DNA of 64,000 nucleotides from assembly GCA_013823945.1 (NCBI GenBank), contig PNMZ01000005.1, positions 62,001-126,000 of the forward strand, given 5' to 3'. Below the pieces are notes generated by a model, which saw only the letters and a program-made list of their open reading frames with translations, did no database searches and was not told where the DNA came from. The stretch comes from a bacterium (GTDB lineage: Bacteria; Armatimonadota; Fimbriimonadia; Fimbriimonadales; Fimbriimonadaceae). The position numbers and the translations under genes are program-made. Shown piece by piece: positions 8,129-15,467 of this stretch (its first letter is position 1; the number at the start of each line of letters is the position of its first letter).

Positions 8129-10084
8129 TTAGGCTGCTTCGAGAATGATCTCATTCGAACTTGTTTCTGGATTGTATTTGAATTGTGCTACGAGCTTCTT
8201 GAGGTCTTGAGCTGATCCGCTGAGATTTTCGGCAAGATTGTTTATTTGCTCAATATTGGCTGTTTGCTGCTGAACGGATGCAGTGACTTCTTCGGCACTG
8301 GCGGCCATCTCTTCGGCGGTGGCATTGAGTTCTTGTGCTCCTGCGGCAGATTCTTCGCTGACGCTCGCGACGTTGCTAATGCTTCCTTCGACTCGTGAGG
8401 CGTTGGCATCCATTTCGGTTACTAGTGATTCAGCAGTCGTTGCGAGATCGAGGACTTCTTGGATCGAGCCCAGGATTTCGGTGAGCGCAGCTTGAGCGCG
8501 ATCGGACTGTTCAGTCCCGGTGGCAACTTCAGATGCGCTTTCATCCATGGATTGGATGGCTTGTTCGACGCTGTCACTGACACTGGCGATCAGGGACGCG
8601 ATTTCTTTGGTCGCATCTCCACATCTCACAGCGAGTTTACGGACTTCTTCTGCGACTACGGCGAACCCCCTTCCGTGTTCTCCAGCTCTTGCGGCTTCGA
8701 TGGCAGCGTTGAGGGCCAAGAGGTTGGTTTGAGCAGCGATGTCTTCGATCGTTTGGACAATTGATCCGATTTGTGCTTGCTTTTCACCGAGTTCGCGAAC
8801 GACCTTTGTGGATTCTCCTACTTTACTTTCGATACTGGACATACTCGCGATGGTGGCGGAAACGGCAGTTCCTCCTTGGGTGGCGATCTCGGCGGCTTTT
8901 TCGGCGGCGCTGCGCTGGGTGAGTCCACTTTCCCGAACGGCATCAACCGCTTGTTTCAGACTGGCCATTTCGGTTGCGGCTTCTTGCGCATTCATCGCGA
9001 GTTGTTCGGCAGCCTGGGCGATTTGGTCGCTCGTGTTGCTTGTTTCTTGAACGGCGCGGGAGACTTCATCCATTGTTTGGGCGACGTCTCGGGCACCGAT
9101 TGCTGTCTCCTCTGAGTTGTTTGCGAGATTATTGCTTGTCGTGGCAACGGTGTCCGCTTGCTGATCGACGGTTGCGATCACCTTTTGGAGTGCTTTTTGT
9201 GTTTCCGTGTAGTCACGAACGACACCTTGAATTTGACTGAGGGTTGAGTTGAATGTGGCTGCAAGTTCTCCCACCTCATCTTGAGATTGGTAATTAACAG
9301 GCGTCGTTTTGGGGGTCACAGTCATTGTGAGATCCCCATTGCGAAGAGCGGCGACTGAATTTGAAAGGTCGGTGACACAGTTTCCTGATAGAAACTTGAG
9401 TTGCGAGATGACTTGATGGAGAGGGGGAACAGTTAAACGGTGGAAAAGAATTCCGATTCCTACCGAGAAAATGATTGCAAATGCAGTTGCAATAAAGGCA
9501 CTTGTAATAGCACCTGAAGCAATTTGGTTTGCATCGTTAAAGTTGGACTGGGCATAGTCGACATTCCAATCAACAATTTTTTGGACTTCTGGCTGAACTT
9601 GGTTGACGAAAATTTCTCGAGATGTTGTGGTGAGAATAGTTGAAGCTTGAGTGTCGTCTCCTTTAGCTAGAGCAGTGCGAACTTTGTCGGTCTCTGACTT
9701 GTATGTAACCAGCAGAGTTTTAAGTGAATCGAACTGCTTTTGATCATCAGGATCTGAGATGGATTTTTCATAAGCAGTTACATTTTCGTCCAGCTGCTTT
9801 TGAAGGGCTTCGAGCTTTTGATTACCATCGCTTTTGGCACCATCTCCGGCTTCAATCTCAGCTAGCCACCTCAGTTGGACAAGTCTTTGGTCGGTCAGAG
9901 TTTGCTGAATGCCTCCGATTGCTGCGGTTCCTTTGACGCTGTCGTTGTAGAGAGAATTGACTTCCTGCTTGAGAGAGTTGATTTGCAGGAAGCTCAGTCC
10001 TGAAAGAGCGACGATACAAGCGAGGACGACGCCAAATGAAACGGCGATTTTGTGTCCTATTTTCAGATTTTTGAACCAACTCAT
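8129..10084 (-). CDS. Methyl-accepting chemotaxis protein
   Basis: This 651-residue transmembrane chemoreceptor relays ligand binding to CheA/CheW. After a short cytoplasmic start ([18 protein letters not shown]) comes a membrane helix, an all-helical periplasmic domain of about 150 residues like the four-helix-bundle sensors, a second helix, HAMP, and the long coiled-coil signalling domain. The hairpin tip is intact, with [18 protein letters not shown] and [12 protein letters not shown]. The start was placed at ATG 10084 because AAAAGG lies just upstream; an in-frame ATG 16 codons earlier has no ribosome site. No other chemotaxis gene is in the window. The gene is inserted between the two CoA-transferase subunit genes. 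Confidence 0.95.
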   Translation of the reverse strand: MSWFKNLKIGHKIAVSFGVVLACIVALSGLSFLQINSLKQEVNSLYNDSVKGTAAIGGIQQTLTDQRLVQLRWLAEIEAGDGAKSDGNQKLEALQKQLDENVTAYEKSISDPDDQKQFDSLKTLLVTYKSETDKVRTALAKGDDTQASTILTTTSREIFVNQVQPEVQKIVDWNVDYAQSNFNDANQIASGAITSAFIATAFAIIFSVGIGILFHRLTVPPLHQVISQLKFLSGNCVTDLSNSVAALRNGDLTMTVTPKTTPVNYQSQDEVGELAATFNSTLSQIQGVVRDYTETQKALQKVIATVDQQADTVATTSNNLANNSEETAIGARDVAQTMDEVSRAVQETSNTSDQIAQAAEQLAMNAQEAATEMASLKQAVDAVRESGLTQRSAAEKAAEIATQGGTAVSATIASMSSIESKVGESTKVVRELGEKQAQIGSIVQTIEDIAAQTNLLALNAAIEAARAGEHGRGFAVVAEEVRKLAVRCGDATKEIASLIASVSDSVEQAIQSMDESASEVATGTEQSDRAQAALTEILGSIQEVLDLATTAESLVTEMDANASRVEGSISNVASVSEESAAGAQELNATAEEMAASAEEVTASVQQQTANIEQINNLAENLSGSAQDLKKLVAQFKYNPETSSNEIILEAA

Positions 10085-10097
10085 TTTGAACCCTTTT
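10083..10097 (-). repeat. Repeated 15-mer at the chemoreceptor start
   Basis: The plus-strand 15-mer ATTTTGAACCCTTTT occurs here, overlapping the start codon and ribosome site of the chemoreceptor gene, and again at 10991-11005 in the leader of scoA. Part of it may simply be a ribosome site. Confidence 0.5.
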
Positions 10098-10200
10098 AGT
10101 TCACGAATCAATGATCCGTGACGCAAGTTCAATCATCGGTTAGTGATATGAAAGATCTTTACAGAGATCAATGAGGAAGTCTCATTTTGCGGTGAAATTG

Positions 10201-10902
10201 TCAGTTTTTGGGTGACGTTGTGAGACGCTCAATGCGTTTTTCAAAGTTTGTGCCTACGAGGACGGCATCAACAAAGATTGACGGAGTATGGATATGGTCG
10301 GCGTCGAATTGTCCGACTTCGATGATCTCTTCGACTTCGGCAATAGTTGTTTTGCCAGCGGTAGCCATCATGGGATTAAAGTTACGGGCGGTTTTACGGT
10401 AGTTGAGGTTGCCCCATCGGTCAGCTTGATAGGCTTTGACGATGCTGAGATCGGCGGCGAGTCCGGTCTCCATGACATACATTTCGCCATTGAATTCACG
10501 AGTTTCTTTGCCTTCGGCAATGAGCGTTCCGTATCCGGTTTTGACGAAGAATGCTGGGATTCCGGCTCCGCCAGCGCGGATGCGTTCGGCGAGAGTGCCT
10601 TGAGGGTTAAATTCTAGTTCGAGTTCTCCGGAGAGGTATTGGCGTTCAAATTCAGCGTTTTCTCCGACGTAGCTGGAGATCATCTTTTTGATTTGTCGGG
10701 TTTGGAGAAGGAGTCCGAGGCCGAAATCGTCGACTCCGCAATTGTTGCTTATGACGGTGAGGTCTTTGACTCCTGAATCTCGGAGGGCAAGGATTAAGTG
10801 TTCGGGAATGCCGCAAAGCCCAAATCCACCGGACATGATGGTCATCCCGTCGAAAAGTTTTCCATCCAGTGCTTCGGCGGCGGTTTTGACCAATTTATCC
10901 AT
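10201..10902 (-). CDS. scoA: 3-oxoacid (acetoacetate-type) CoA-transferase subunit A
   Basis: At 233 residues this matches the alpha subunit of class I CoA-transferases. The glycine-rich CoA-site region [10 protein letters not shown] and the [14 protein letters not shown] segment are typical. It should pair with subunit B at 7386-8045. The frame stays open upstream to 11019, but the family N-terminus begins with MDKLVK at 10902, so that ATG is preferred. A terminator-like hairpin lies 38 bases before the start, so expression may depend on read-through or on a short local promoter. Confidence 0.93.
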   Translation of the reverse strand: MDKLVKTAAEALDGKLFDGMTIMSGGFGLCGIPEHLILALRDSGVKDLTVISNNCGVDDFGLGLLLQTRQIKKMISSYVGENAEFERQYLSGELELEFNPQGTLAERIRAGGAGIPAFFVKTGYGTLIAEGKETREFNGEMYVMETGLAADLSIVKAYQADRWGNLNYRKTARNFNPMMATAGKTTIAEVEEIIEVGQFDADHIHTPSIFVDAVLVGTNFEKRIERLTTSPKN

Positions 10903-10940
10903 GGGTTTGAGTTTACTGGATGGTTTGGGATTGGCACAAG

Positions 10941-10970
10941 AAAAAACCGAGCCAATGGGCACCGGCTCGG
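10941..10970 (-). terminator. Rho-independent terminator / possible attenuator upstream of scoA
   Basis: On the minus strand CCGAGCC (7 bp) pairs with GGCTCGG across a 10-base loop and is followed by six T. It can end transcripts from the 13342-11077 operon. Because it is only 38 bases before scoA, it could also attenuate scoA. Confidence 0.75.
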
Positions 10971-10990
10971 CTGAAGCAACAAGAATTGCA

Positions 10991-11005
10991 ATTTTGAACC
11001 CTTTT
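10991..11005 (-). repeat. Second copy of the 15-mer seen at the chemoreceptor start
   Basis: ATTTTGAACCCTTTT here is identical to 10083-10097. No known start codon follows it directly, though a TTG does. It lies just upstream of the 10941-10970 hairpin. Confidence 0.45.
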
Positions 11006-11076
11006 TGAAGTGGGTACATGGGGTTTGAGCTAGATATGGAATCAATTGTTCCGAGATCAGACAGATACTCGTAGTT

Positions 11077-11412
11077 TTACTGGGTATTGATTCGCTGAAG
11101 AATTTGGTCAAGCTTGAAAGTCAGTTCGGAATTTGTGACGACATGGTCTATTCCGGCTTCTCGGCCCTCGGCGAGTTTTTGCTTTTCTTTGTGTCCGGCG
11201 TGACCGATAAGGATGAGGTTTTGGGATTTGAGGTTACGGACGAGATCAGGATTCCAGAGAGTGTCGGAGCCGAAGTTTAGGATTGCGATCTCGGCTTCCG
11301 GGTAGCTGGGCTTGAGACGAGAAATGACGGTGGCTTGGTGTCCGAGAGCGGAGATTGTCTTGCGGAGGCGTTCCGACCAGATGAGATTGTCTTCGAAGAT
11401 GAGGAGATGCAT
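11077..11412 (-). CDS. Degenerate response-regulator receiver-like protein
   Basis: This 111-residue protein has the size and secondary-structure rhythm of a single receiver (CheY-like) domain: MHLLIFEDN with the acidic pair E7-D8, then strand AEIAILNFG, then LILIGHA. The phospho-acceptor position carries N46 instead of Asp. The usual Thr/Ser position is Gly and the conserved Lys is missing, so phosphorylation is unlikely. The frame is open 24 codons further upstream, but ATG 11412 just after the deacetylase stop is preferred. It is the last gene of a four-gene minus-strand operon and may act by protein binding. Calling it a receiver is an inference from pattern. Confidence 0.65.
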   Translation of the reverse strand: MHLLIFEDNLIWSERLRKTISALGHQATVISRLKPSYPEAEIAILNFGSDTLWNPDLVRNLKSQNLILIGHAGHKEKQKLAEGREAGIDHVVTNSELTFKLDQILQRINTQ

Positions 11413-11416
11413 TGTG

Positions 11417-12088
11417 CTATTGTGTTTGGTTGAGGAGTTCGGGGAGAGTGACGAATTGAAATCCTTGTTTGGTGAGGTGGTCAAGAATCTTTGGGATTGC
11501 TTGAGCGGTGTGAGGTTTGATATCGTGGCAGAGGATGATTTCGCCGGGGTTTGGTGTGAAGCAGATGTTTTTGTAAACGACTTCGGGGTTTGTCGTGGCA
11601 GTATCGGCGGCGGAAACAGTCCAGTTGAAACTTGCCCATTTTCGCGAGATGGCGTTTTTGTTGAGGTTCGACTTGGTTAAGCCGAATGGGGCGCGGAAGA
11701 GGTTGGGATTGATTCCTGTATATCGAAACACGATGGCGGCGGTTTGAGTGTTTTCGGAATCGGCTTCCTCGGGGGACATGGAAATGCGGTGGCTGTAGGA
11801 GTGGGTGGCAATGGTATGTCCTTCGGCGACAATTCTCTGGAGAATGAGGGGATTGCGTTCGGCGTTTCTTCCGAGAACAAAGAAGGTTGCTTTTGCGTTA
11901 TGTTGTTTGAGCGCGTTGAGAATTTTGGGGGTTTGGATTGGATCTGGTCCGTCGTCGAATGTGAGAGCGAGAAATTTTTGAGTTGTTTTGATGCGGGTGG
12001 TTACGGTTTGACCGGAGTATTGAGAAGGGATAAGGGTTTGTTTGGGAAGGATAAAAAAAGCGATGGTCAGCAAGAGGGAGGGGGTCAT
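11417..12088 (-). CDS. Polysaccharide deacetylase (NodB homology domain)
   Basis: This 223-residue protein removes acetyl groups from a polysaccharide or peptidoglycan N-acetyl sugar. A hydrophobic N-terminus (about 4-14) suggests export or anchoring. NodB motifs are all present: TFDDGPD with D45-D46, the metal pair H96 and H100 in THSYSH, RAPFG, and LCHD near the C-terminus. The start overlaps the preceding gene by four bases. With an L,D-transpeptidase-like gene in the same operon, peptidoglycan is a plausible substrate. Confidence 0.9.
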   Translation of the reverse strand: MTPSLLLTIAFFILPKQTLIPSQYSGQTVTTRIKTTQKFLALTFDDGPDPIQTPKILNALKQHNAKATFFVLGRNAERNPLILQRIVAEGHTIATHSYSHRISMSPEEADSENTQTAAIVFRYTGINPNLFRAPFGLTKSNLNKNAISRKWASFNWTVSAADTATTNPEVVYKNICFTPNPGEIILCHDIKPHTAQAIPKILDHLTKQGFQFVTLPELLNQTQ

Positions 12089-12549
12089 TTTTTGGTGACG
12101 ACTCCTTCTCGGACAAGGAATTTTTGGTTGGCCGTGGGTTCAAGGACGATAGTGATATCGGCTTTACCTTGTGTTCCCGTTCCTTCTAGGCGGACGATGA
12201 TTTTCGGGGGTTTATCGTTGTTTGATCGGACGGTTTTGAATTTTCCGGTTTGATATTCTCCGAGTGCTTGGTTGAGCCTCTGTCGAAATTCAGGTTCTTC
12301 CGGCGCGAATTCGAGATGGATGAGGTCTGCAGTAGGTTGATTTTTGCTGAGGGTGGCGAGATAAGTTTCGGCGGCAGGGATGGCTTTTTGTTCAATTGCG
12401 CGGAACGATTTTCCGAAGAGGCTTCGGGTTACAGGGAACGCGATGATGAGAAGGATAACGGTGATTGCCAGGGCGGTGAGAGGTACAGCGATGGTTGTGG
12501 TTTGATTGGTTGGATCGTTGATTGGTGGTTCGGGCGTTGACTTGGCCAT
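12085..12549 (-). CDS. Single-pass membrane protein of unknown function
   Basis: This 154-residue protein is not recognised. A polar N-terminus is followed by a membrane helix at about 19-41 (ALAITVILLIIAF), leaving a C-terminal domain of about 110 residues, probably outside the membrane. The tail has alternating beta-like segments (IIVRLEG, ADITIVLE). It overlaps the deacetylase gene by four bases, which argues that it is real and co-expressed in an envelope operon. Confidence 0.7.
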   Translation of the reverse strand: MAKSTPEPPINDPTNQTTTIAVPLTALAITVILLIIAFPVTRSLFGKSFRAIEQKAIPAAETYLATLSKNQPTADLIHLEFAPEEPEFRQRLNQALGEYQTGKFKTVRSNNDKPPKIIVRLEGTGTQGKADITIVLEPTANQKFLVREGVVTKK

Positions 12550-12586
12550 TGGCGGGCTTCAGTTTACAGGCTGAGCTTATTCGTAC

Positions 12587-13342
12587 TTAGTCAGGGTGGA
12601 TATAGGCGCCCTTATAGTCAATGGTGAAGTCAGCTAGTTGGTGGGTGGCATTAAAATTTCTATAGGCAGGAAGGAGTTCTAAAGTCCAGAAATCGGCAAA
12701 TTCAGGGTGTTGCTTTATTTTCATCTCGTGAGTTTCTGGTTCCATTCGGTAGGGGAAGATGTCAACGCGGATTTTTTTGGATGCGAGTTTGGCAAGGGCG
12801 TAGATTTCTTCGATGGCATCGTCTCCCATGGCGAGGCACCCGATGCTGACATTGGAGCCATGGATGAAGATATCGCTACCCGGGCGGGTTTGATCGGATC
12901 GGATGAGGTCTGATTGGTTGGGGTAGTCAAGTCCAAGGCTGAGGTGGAATTTTGAGTTGGGGTTGAACCGGTTGATGGTGTAGAAACCTTCGGGGACTTG
13001 TCGGTCGCCTTCTTTGCGTTTGGGACCGGGTTTGCCGGATGATTTTAGGACTCGGTAGGTGTGATAGAGCGAGTATTGTTCTTCGGGCGATGATTGAAAC
13101 CAGATTTCGAGTTCATCTTCAGCTTTGAATGCTCGGAAGTAGATTTCGCTGATGGGCTGCGGGAAAGGCTTGCCGGATGGGCCCGGTCGTATGGGTTGAG
13201 CCGTCTGGGACACATTGCCGGATTCGGGCTCTGAAGGATGTGACATGGGAGATCTTGCGGTGGTTGAGTTTGGAACTTGGGTGCAGGCAGTAACGATTAG
13301 TGAGCAGGTGAGAAGAGAACTCCACAAGCCAAATCGGTGCAT
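12587..13342 (-). CDS. L,D-transpeptidase-like (YafK/DpaA-type) lipoprotein
   Basis: This 251-residue exported protein carries a YkuD-type catalytic centre, H161-G with S-I-G-C169-L. The following MGDDAIEEIY closely resembles the E. coli YafK/DpaA group, which acts on peptidoglycan cross-links or on Lpp attachment. A lipobox V-T-A-C puts the lipidated cysteine at 20. The frame extends upstream to 13717, but that extension runs antisense into the thioesterase gene, so ATG 13342 with its signal sequence is chosen. It heads the operon with the deacetylase. Confidence 0.88.
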   Translation of the reverse strand: MHRFGLWSSLLTCSLIVTACTQVPNSTTARSPMSHPSEPESGNVSQTAQPIRPGPSGKPFPQPISEIYFRAFKAEDELEIWFQSSPEEQYSLYHTYRVLKSSGKPGPKRKEGDRQVPEGFYTINRFNPNSKFHLSLGLDYPNQSDLIRSDQTRPGSDIFIHGSNVSIGCLAMGDDAIEEIYALAKLASKKIRVDIFPYRMEPETHEMKIKQHPEFADFWTLELLPAYRNFNATHQLADFTIDYKGAYIHPD

Positions 13343-13399
13343 AGACACTAATACGCCGCGAGAAGACTGGGGTTGGCGTTCAAGGAGTATTAAACTGAG

Positions 13400-13960
13400 A
13401 TGATGGATGGGAAAAGGGTAGACGAGACGAAGATTCGGATGGCGCAGATGATGACGCCGAACGATGCGAATGTTTTGGGAAAGGTTTTTGGTGGTTCGAT
13501 TTTGGCTTTGATTGACCTTGCGGCAAGCGCATGTAGTCAGCGTTATGCGGGACGGGTTTGTGTGACGGCGGCGTTTGAACGGGTGGATTTCTTGGCACCG
13601 GTTGAGATTGGGGAACTGGTTGAGCTTGATGCGTTTGTGAGTTTTGTGGGGCGGACAAGTGTTGAAGTAACGATTGATGTTCATGCGACGCATTTGCCGA
13701 CGGATTCGAGAAGGCATGTGAACACGGCGCGGGTCACAATGGTGGCGGTTCAGGATGGTCGGCCGGTAGCGGTTCCGCGGTTGATTTGTGAGAGTCGGGA
13801 AGAGCGATTGCGGTTCTTGGCGGGTCGGTTACGACGTGAATTGCGAAGTGAACGGACGGCTCAGATGGCGGAGTTGCTTGGTCGTTTGGAAGCGTTGGGC
13901 GACAGCGAGTTGGAGAGTTTGCTTGGGATGGAAGGAAGTCTGGTCGATCACATTGACTGA
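13400..13960 (+). CDS. Acyl-CoA thioesterase, hotdog fold
   Basis: This 186-residue protein hydrolyses acyl-CoA thioesters. The N-terminal hotdog motif P20-N-D-A-N...G27..F-G-G with D39 is that of YciA/BFIT-type thioesterases. The hotdog domain covers about 10-130. The charged helical C-terminal tail (about 135-186) is longer than in YciA. It is divergent from the transpeptidase gene with a 57-base gap. The natural substrate is not visible. Confidence 0.9.
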   Translation: MMDGKRVDETKIRMAQMMTPNDANVLGKVFGGSILALIDLAASACSQRYAGRVCVTAAFERVDFLAPVEIGELVELDAFVSFVGRTSVEVTIDVHATHLPTDSRRHVNTARVTMVAVQDGRPVAVPRLICESREERLRFLAGRLRRELRSERTAQMAELLGRLEALGDSELESLLGMEGSLVDHID

Positions 13961-14002
13961 TTGGTTGGGACGGTCACTCATGGGGGTTGGTAGACTTCGG
14001 GC

Positions 14003-15112
14003 ATGAATGATCGGTTGCGGGCAAATGTATTGCGGATGACTCCTTATACGCCGGGGAAGCCGATTGATGAAGTGAAGCGCGAGTTGGGATTGACCGAAGT
14101 GGTCAAACTTGCGAGCAACGAGAATCCGCTCGGGCCGAGTCCCAAGGCAGTTGAGGCGGTCGCGAACGCTGCGAAGGCGATGCATTTGTACCCTGATGCG
14201 GGGGGATATGATTTGAAATTAGCCATTTCCGAAACGTTTGGGGTGGGGATGGATGAGGTGATGATCGGCAATGGGAGTGATGAATTGATTCACCTTTTGG
14301 GGCTAGTATTTTTGGAGCCGGGTGACAATGTGGTCATTGGATCGCCGAGTTTTGTTCGATATGATGCGGCGGCGGAATTGAGCGATGTTGAGTTGCGGCG
14401 AGTGCCGCTTGATGCGGACTGGCGGCACGATTTGGGGGCGATGGCGACGGCTTGTGATGAACGTACGAAATTGGTGTTTGTTGCCAATCCGCACAATCCG
14501 ACAGGAACGGTTTTGACCCATTCTGAGGTGGCTACGTTTTTAGATGCTTTGCCGGAGGGGGTCGTTGCGGTTTTGGATGAAGCTTATTTTGAGTATTCGG
14601 CGGGGCTGGAGGATCGGCTGGATGCAGTGAGCTTGATCGCGGGTGGGCTGAATGTGGTGGTTTTGCGGACGTTTAGCAAGGCCTATGGTTTGGCAGGGAT
14701 TCGGGTGGGTTTCGGGATTGCCTCGGCGGCGATCATTGATGCAGTGAACCGGGCGCGGGAGCCGTTCAATGTGAATTCTTTGGCGCAGGCGGCGGCGATT
14801 GCGGCATTGGGTGATCCTGACCATTTGGATGAGAGTGTTCGGGTGAATTTAGACGGGCTTTCTCGTGTCTCTCAAGCGATGCGAGAGTGGGGATTTGAGA
14901 CGGTGCCGAGCCGGGCGAACTTTATTTGTGTGAATGTCCGGCGCAATGGTGGGGAGGTGTTTCAAGCGTTGTTACGGGAGGGTGTGATTGTCCGGAGCGG
15001 TGTTCCCTTGGGGATGCCGGAATACATCCGAGTGAGTATTGGGACACCAGCGGAGATGGATGCGTTTTTGGCGGCGTTTGAGCGGGTTGTGGTTGGGGTG
15101 GGGGTTAAATAG
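14003..15112 (+). CDS. hisC: Histidinol-phosphate aminotransferase
   Basis: This 369-residue class I/II PLP aminotransferase should convert imidazole-acetol phosphate to histidinol phosphate. LASNENPLGPSP, NPHNPTG and the PLP lysine K226 in TFSKAYGLAG are diagnostic. Related aminotransferases for Tyr/Phe share this pattern, so the assignment is to the family. It is the only clear his gene here besides the HisN-like phosphatase at 50506. The small downstream gene at 15117 starts 4 bases after the stop. Confidence 0.92.
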   Translation: MNDRLRANVLRMTPYTPGKPIDEVKRELGLTEVVKLASNENPLGPSPKAVEAVANAAKAMHLYPDAGGYDLKLAISETFGVGMDEVMIGNGSDELIHLLGLVFLEPGDNVVIGSPSFVRYDAAAELSDVELRRVPLDADWRHDLGAMATACDERTKLVFVANPHNPTGTVLTHSEVATFLDALPEGVVAVLDEAYFEYSAGLEDRLDAVSLIAGGLNVVVLRTFSKAYGLAGIRVGFGIASAAIIDAVNRAREPFNVNSLAQAAAIAALGDPDHLDESVRVNLDGLSRVSQAMREWGFETVPSRANFICVNVRRNGGEVFQALLREGVIVRSGVPLGMPEYIRVSIGTPAEMDAFLAAFERVVVGVGVK

Positions 15113-15116
15113 ACGC

Positions 15117-15422
15117 ATGGCAGTGCTTTGGGAGTCGACGGATCAGTTTGGGAACATGTTCATAGGGGTGAGCTCGGCGCAGTCGATTGCAGAGCTGAGG
15201 GAAGATTTTGCGAGTTTGGTGGAGGAGTTGAAGCAGCGGGGGAATAAGGGCCAGGTGACGGTTGACTTTGGTTTTGGGGAGATCAATGGTCCGAATCCAG
15301 ATGCTGTGAGCCATGTTTTACAAGTTGCTTGGCTTGAGGAATGCGAAGCGGATGTGGTTTTTGGTGAGTTGACGGAGATTTTTGGTGAGATGGAGTGTGT
15401 GTTTGAGTTGGTTCGAGCTTAA
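15117..15422 (+). CDS. Small conserved-looking protein, function unknown
   Basis: This 101-residue protein follows hisC by four bases. The composition is acidic and no membrane helix, cysteine motif or known fold is apparent. The chosen ATG at 15117 avoids overlap with hisC; the frame is open upstream. Its tight position suggests co-transcription with hisC, but no function can be given. Confidence 0.6.
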   Translation: MAVLWESTDQFGNMFIGVSSAQSIAELREDFASLVEELKQRGNKGQVTVDFGFGEINGPNPDAVSHVLQVAWLEECEADVVFGELTEIFGEMECVFELVRA

Positions 15423-15467
15423 AATTTTCTAGCAAGAATTGTTCGTTTGGTCGCCTATACTTGAGGA

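Noticed and set aside
8129-10084. Chemoreceptor as a mobile element cargo
   Set aside because: No transposase, terminal repeats or target-site duplications were seen around it.
10903-11019. 39-codon N-terminal extension of scoA
   Set aside because: It translates through the terminator hairpin and gives a non-family N-terminus; ATG 10902 fits the family.
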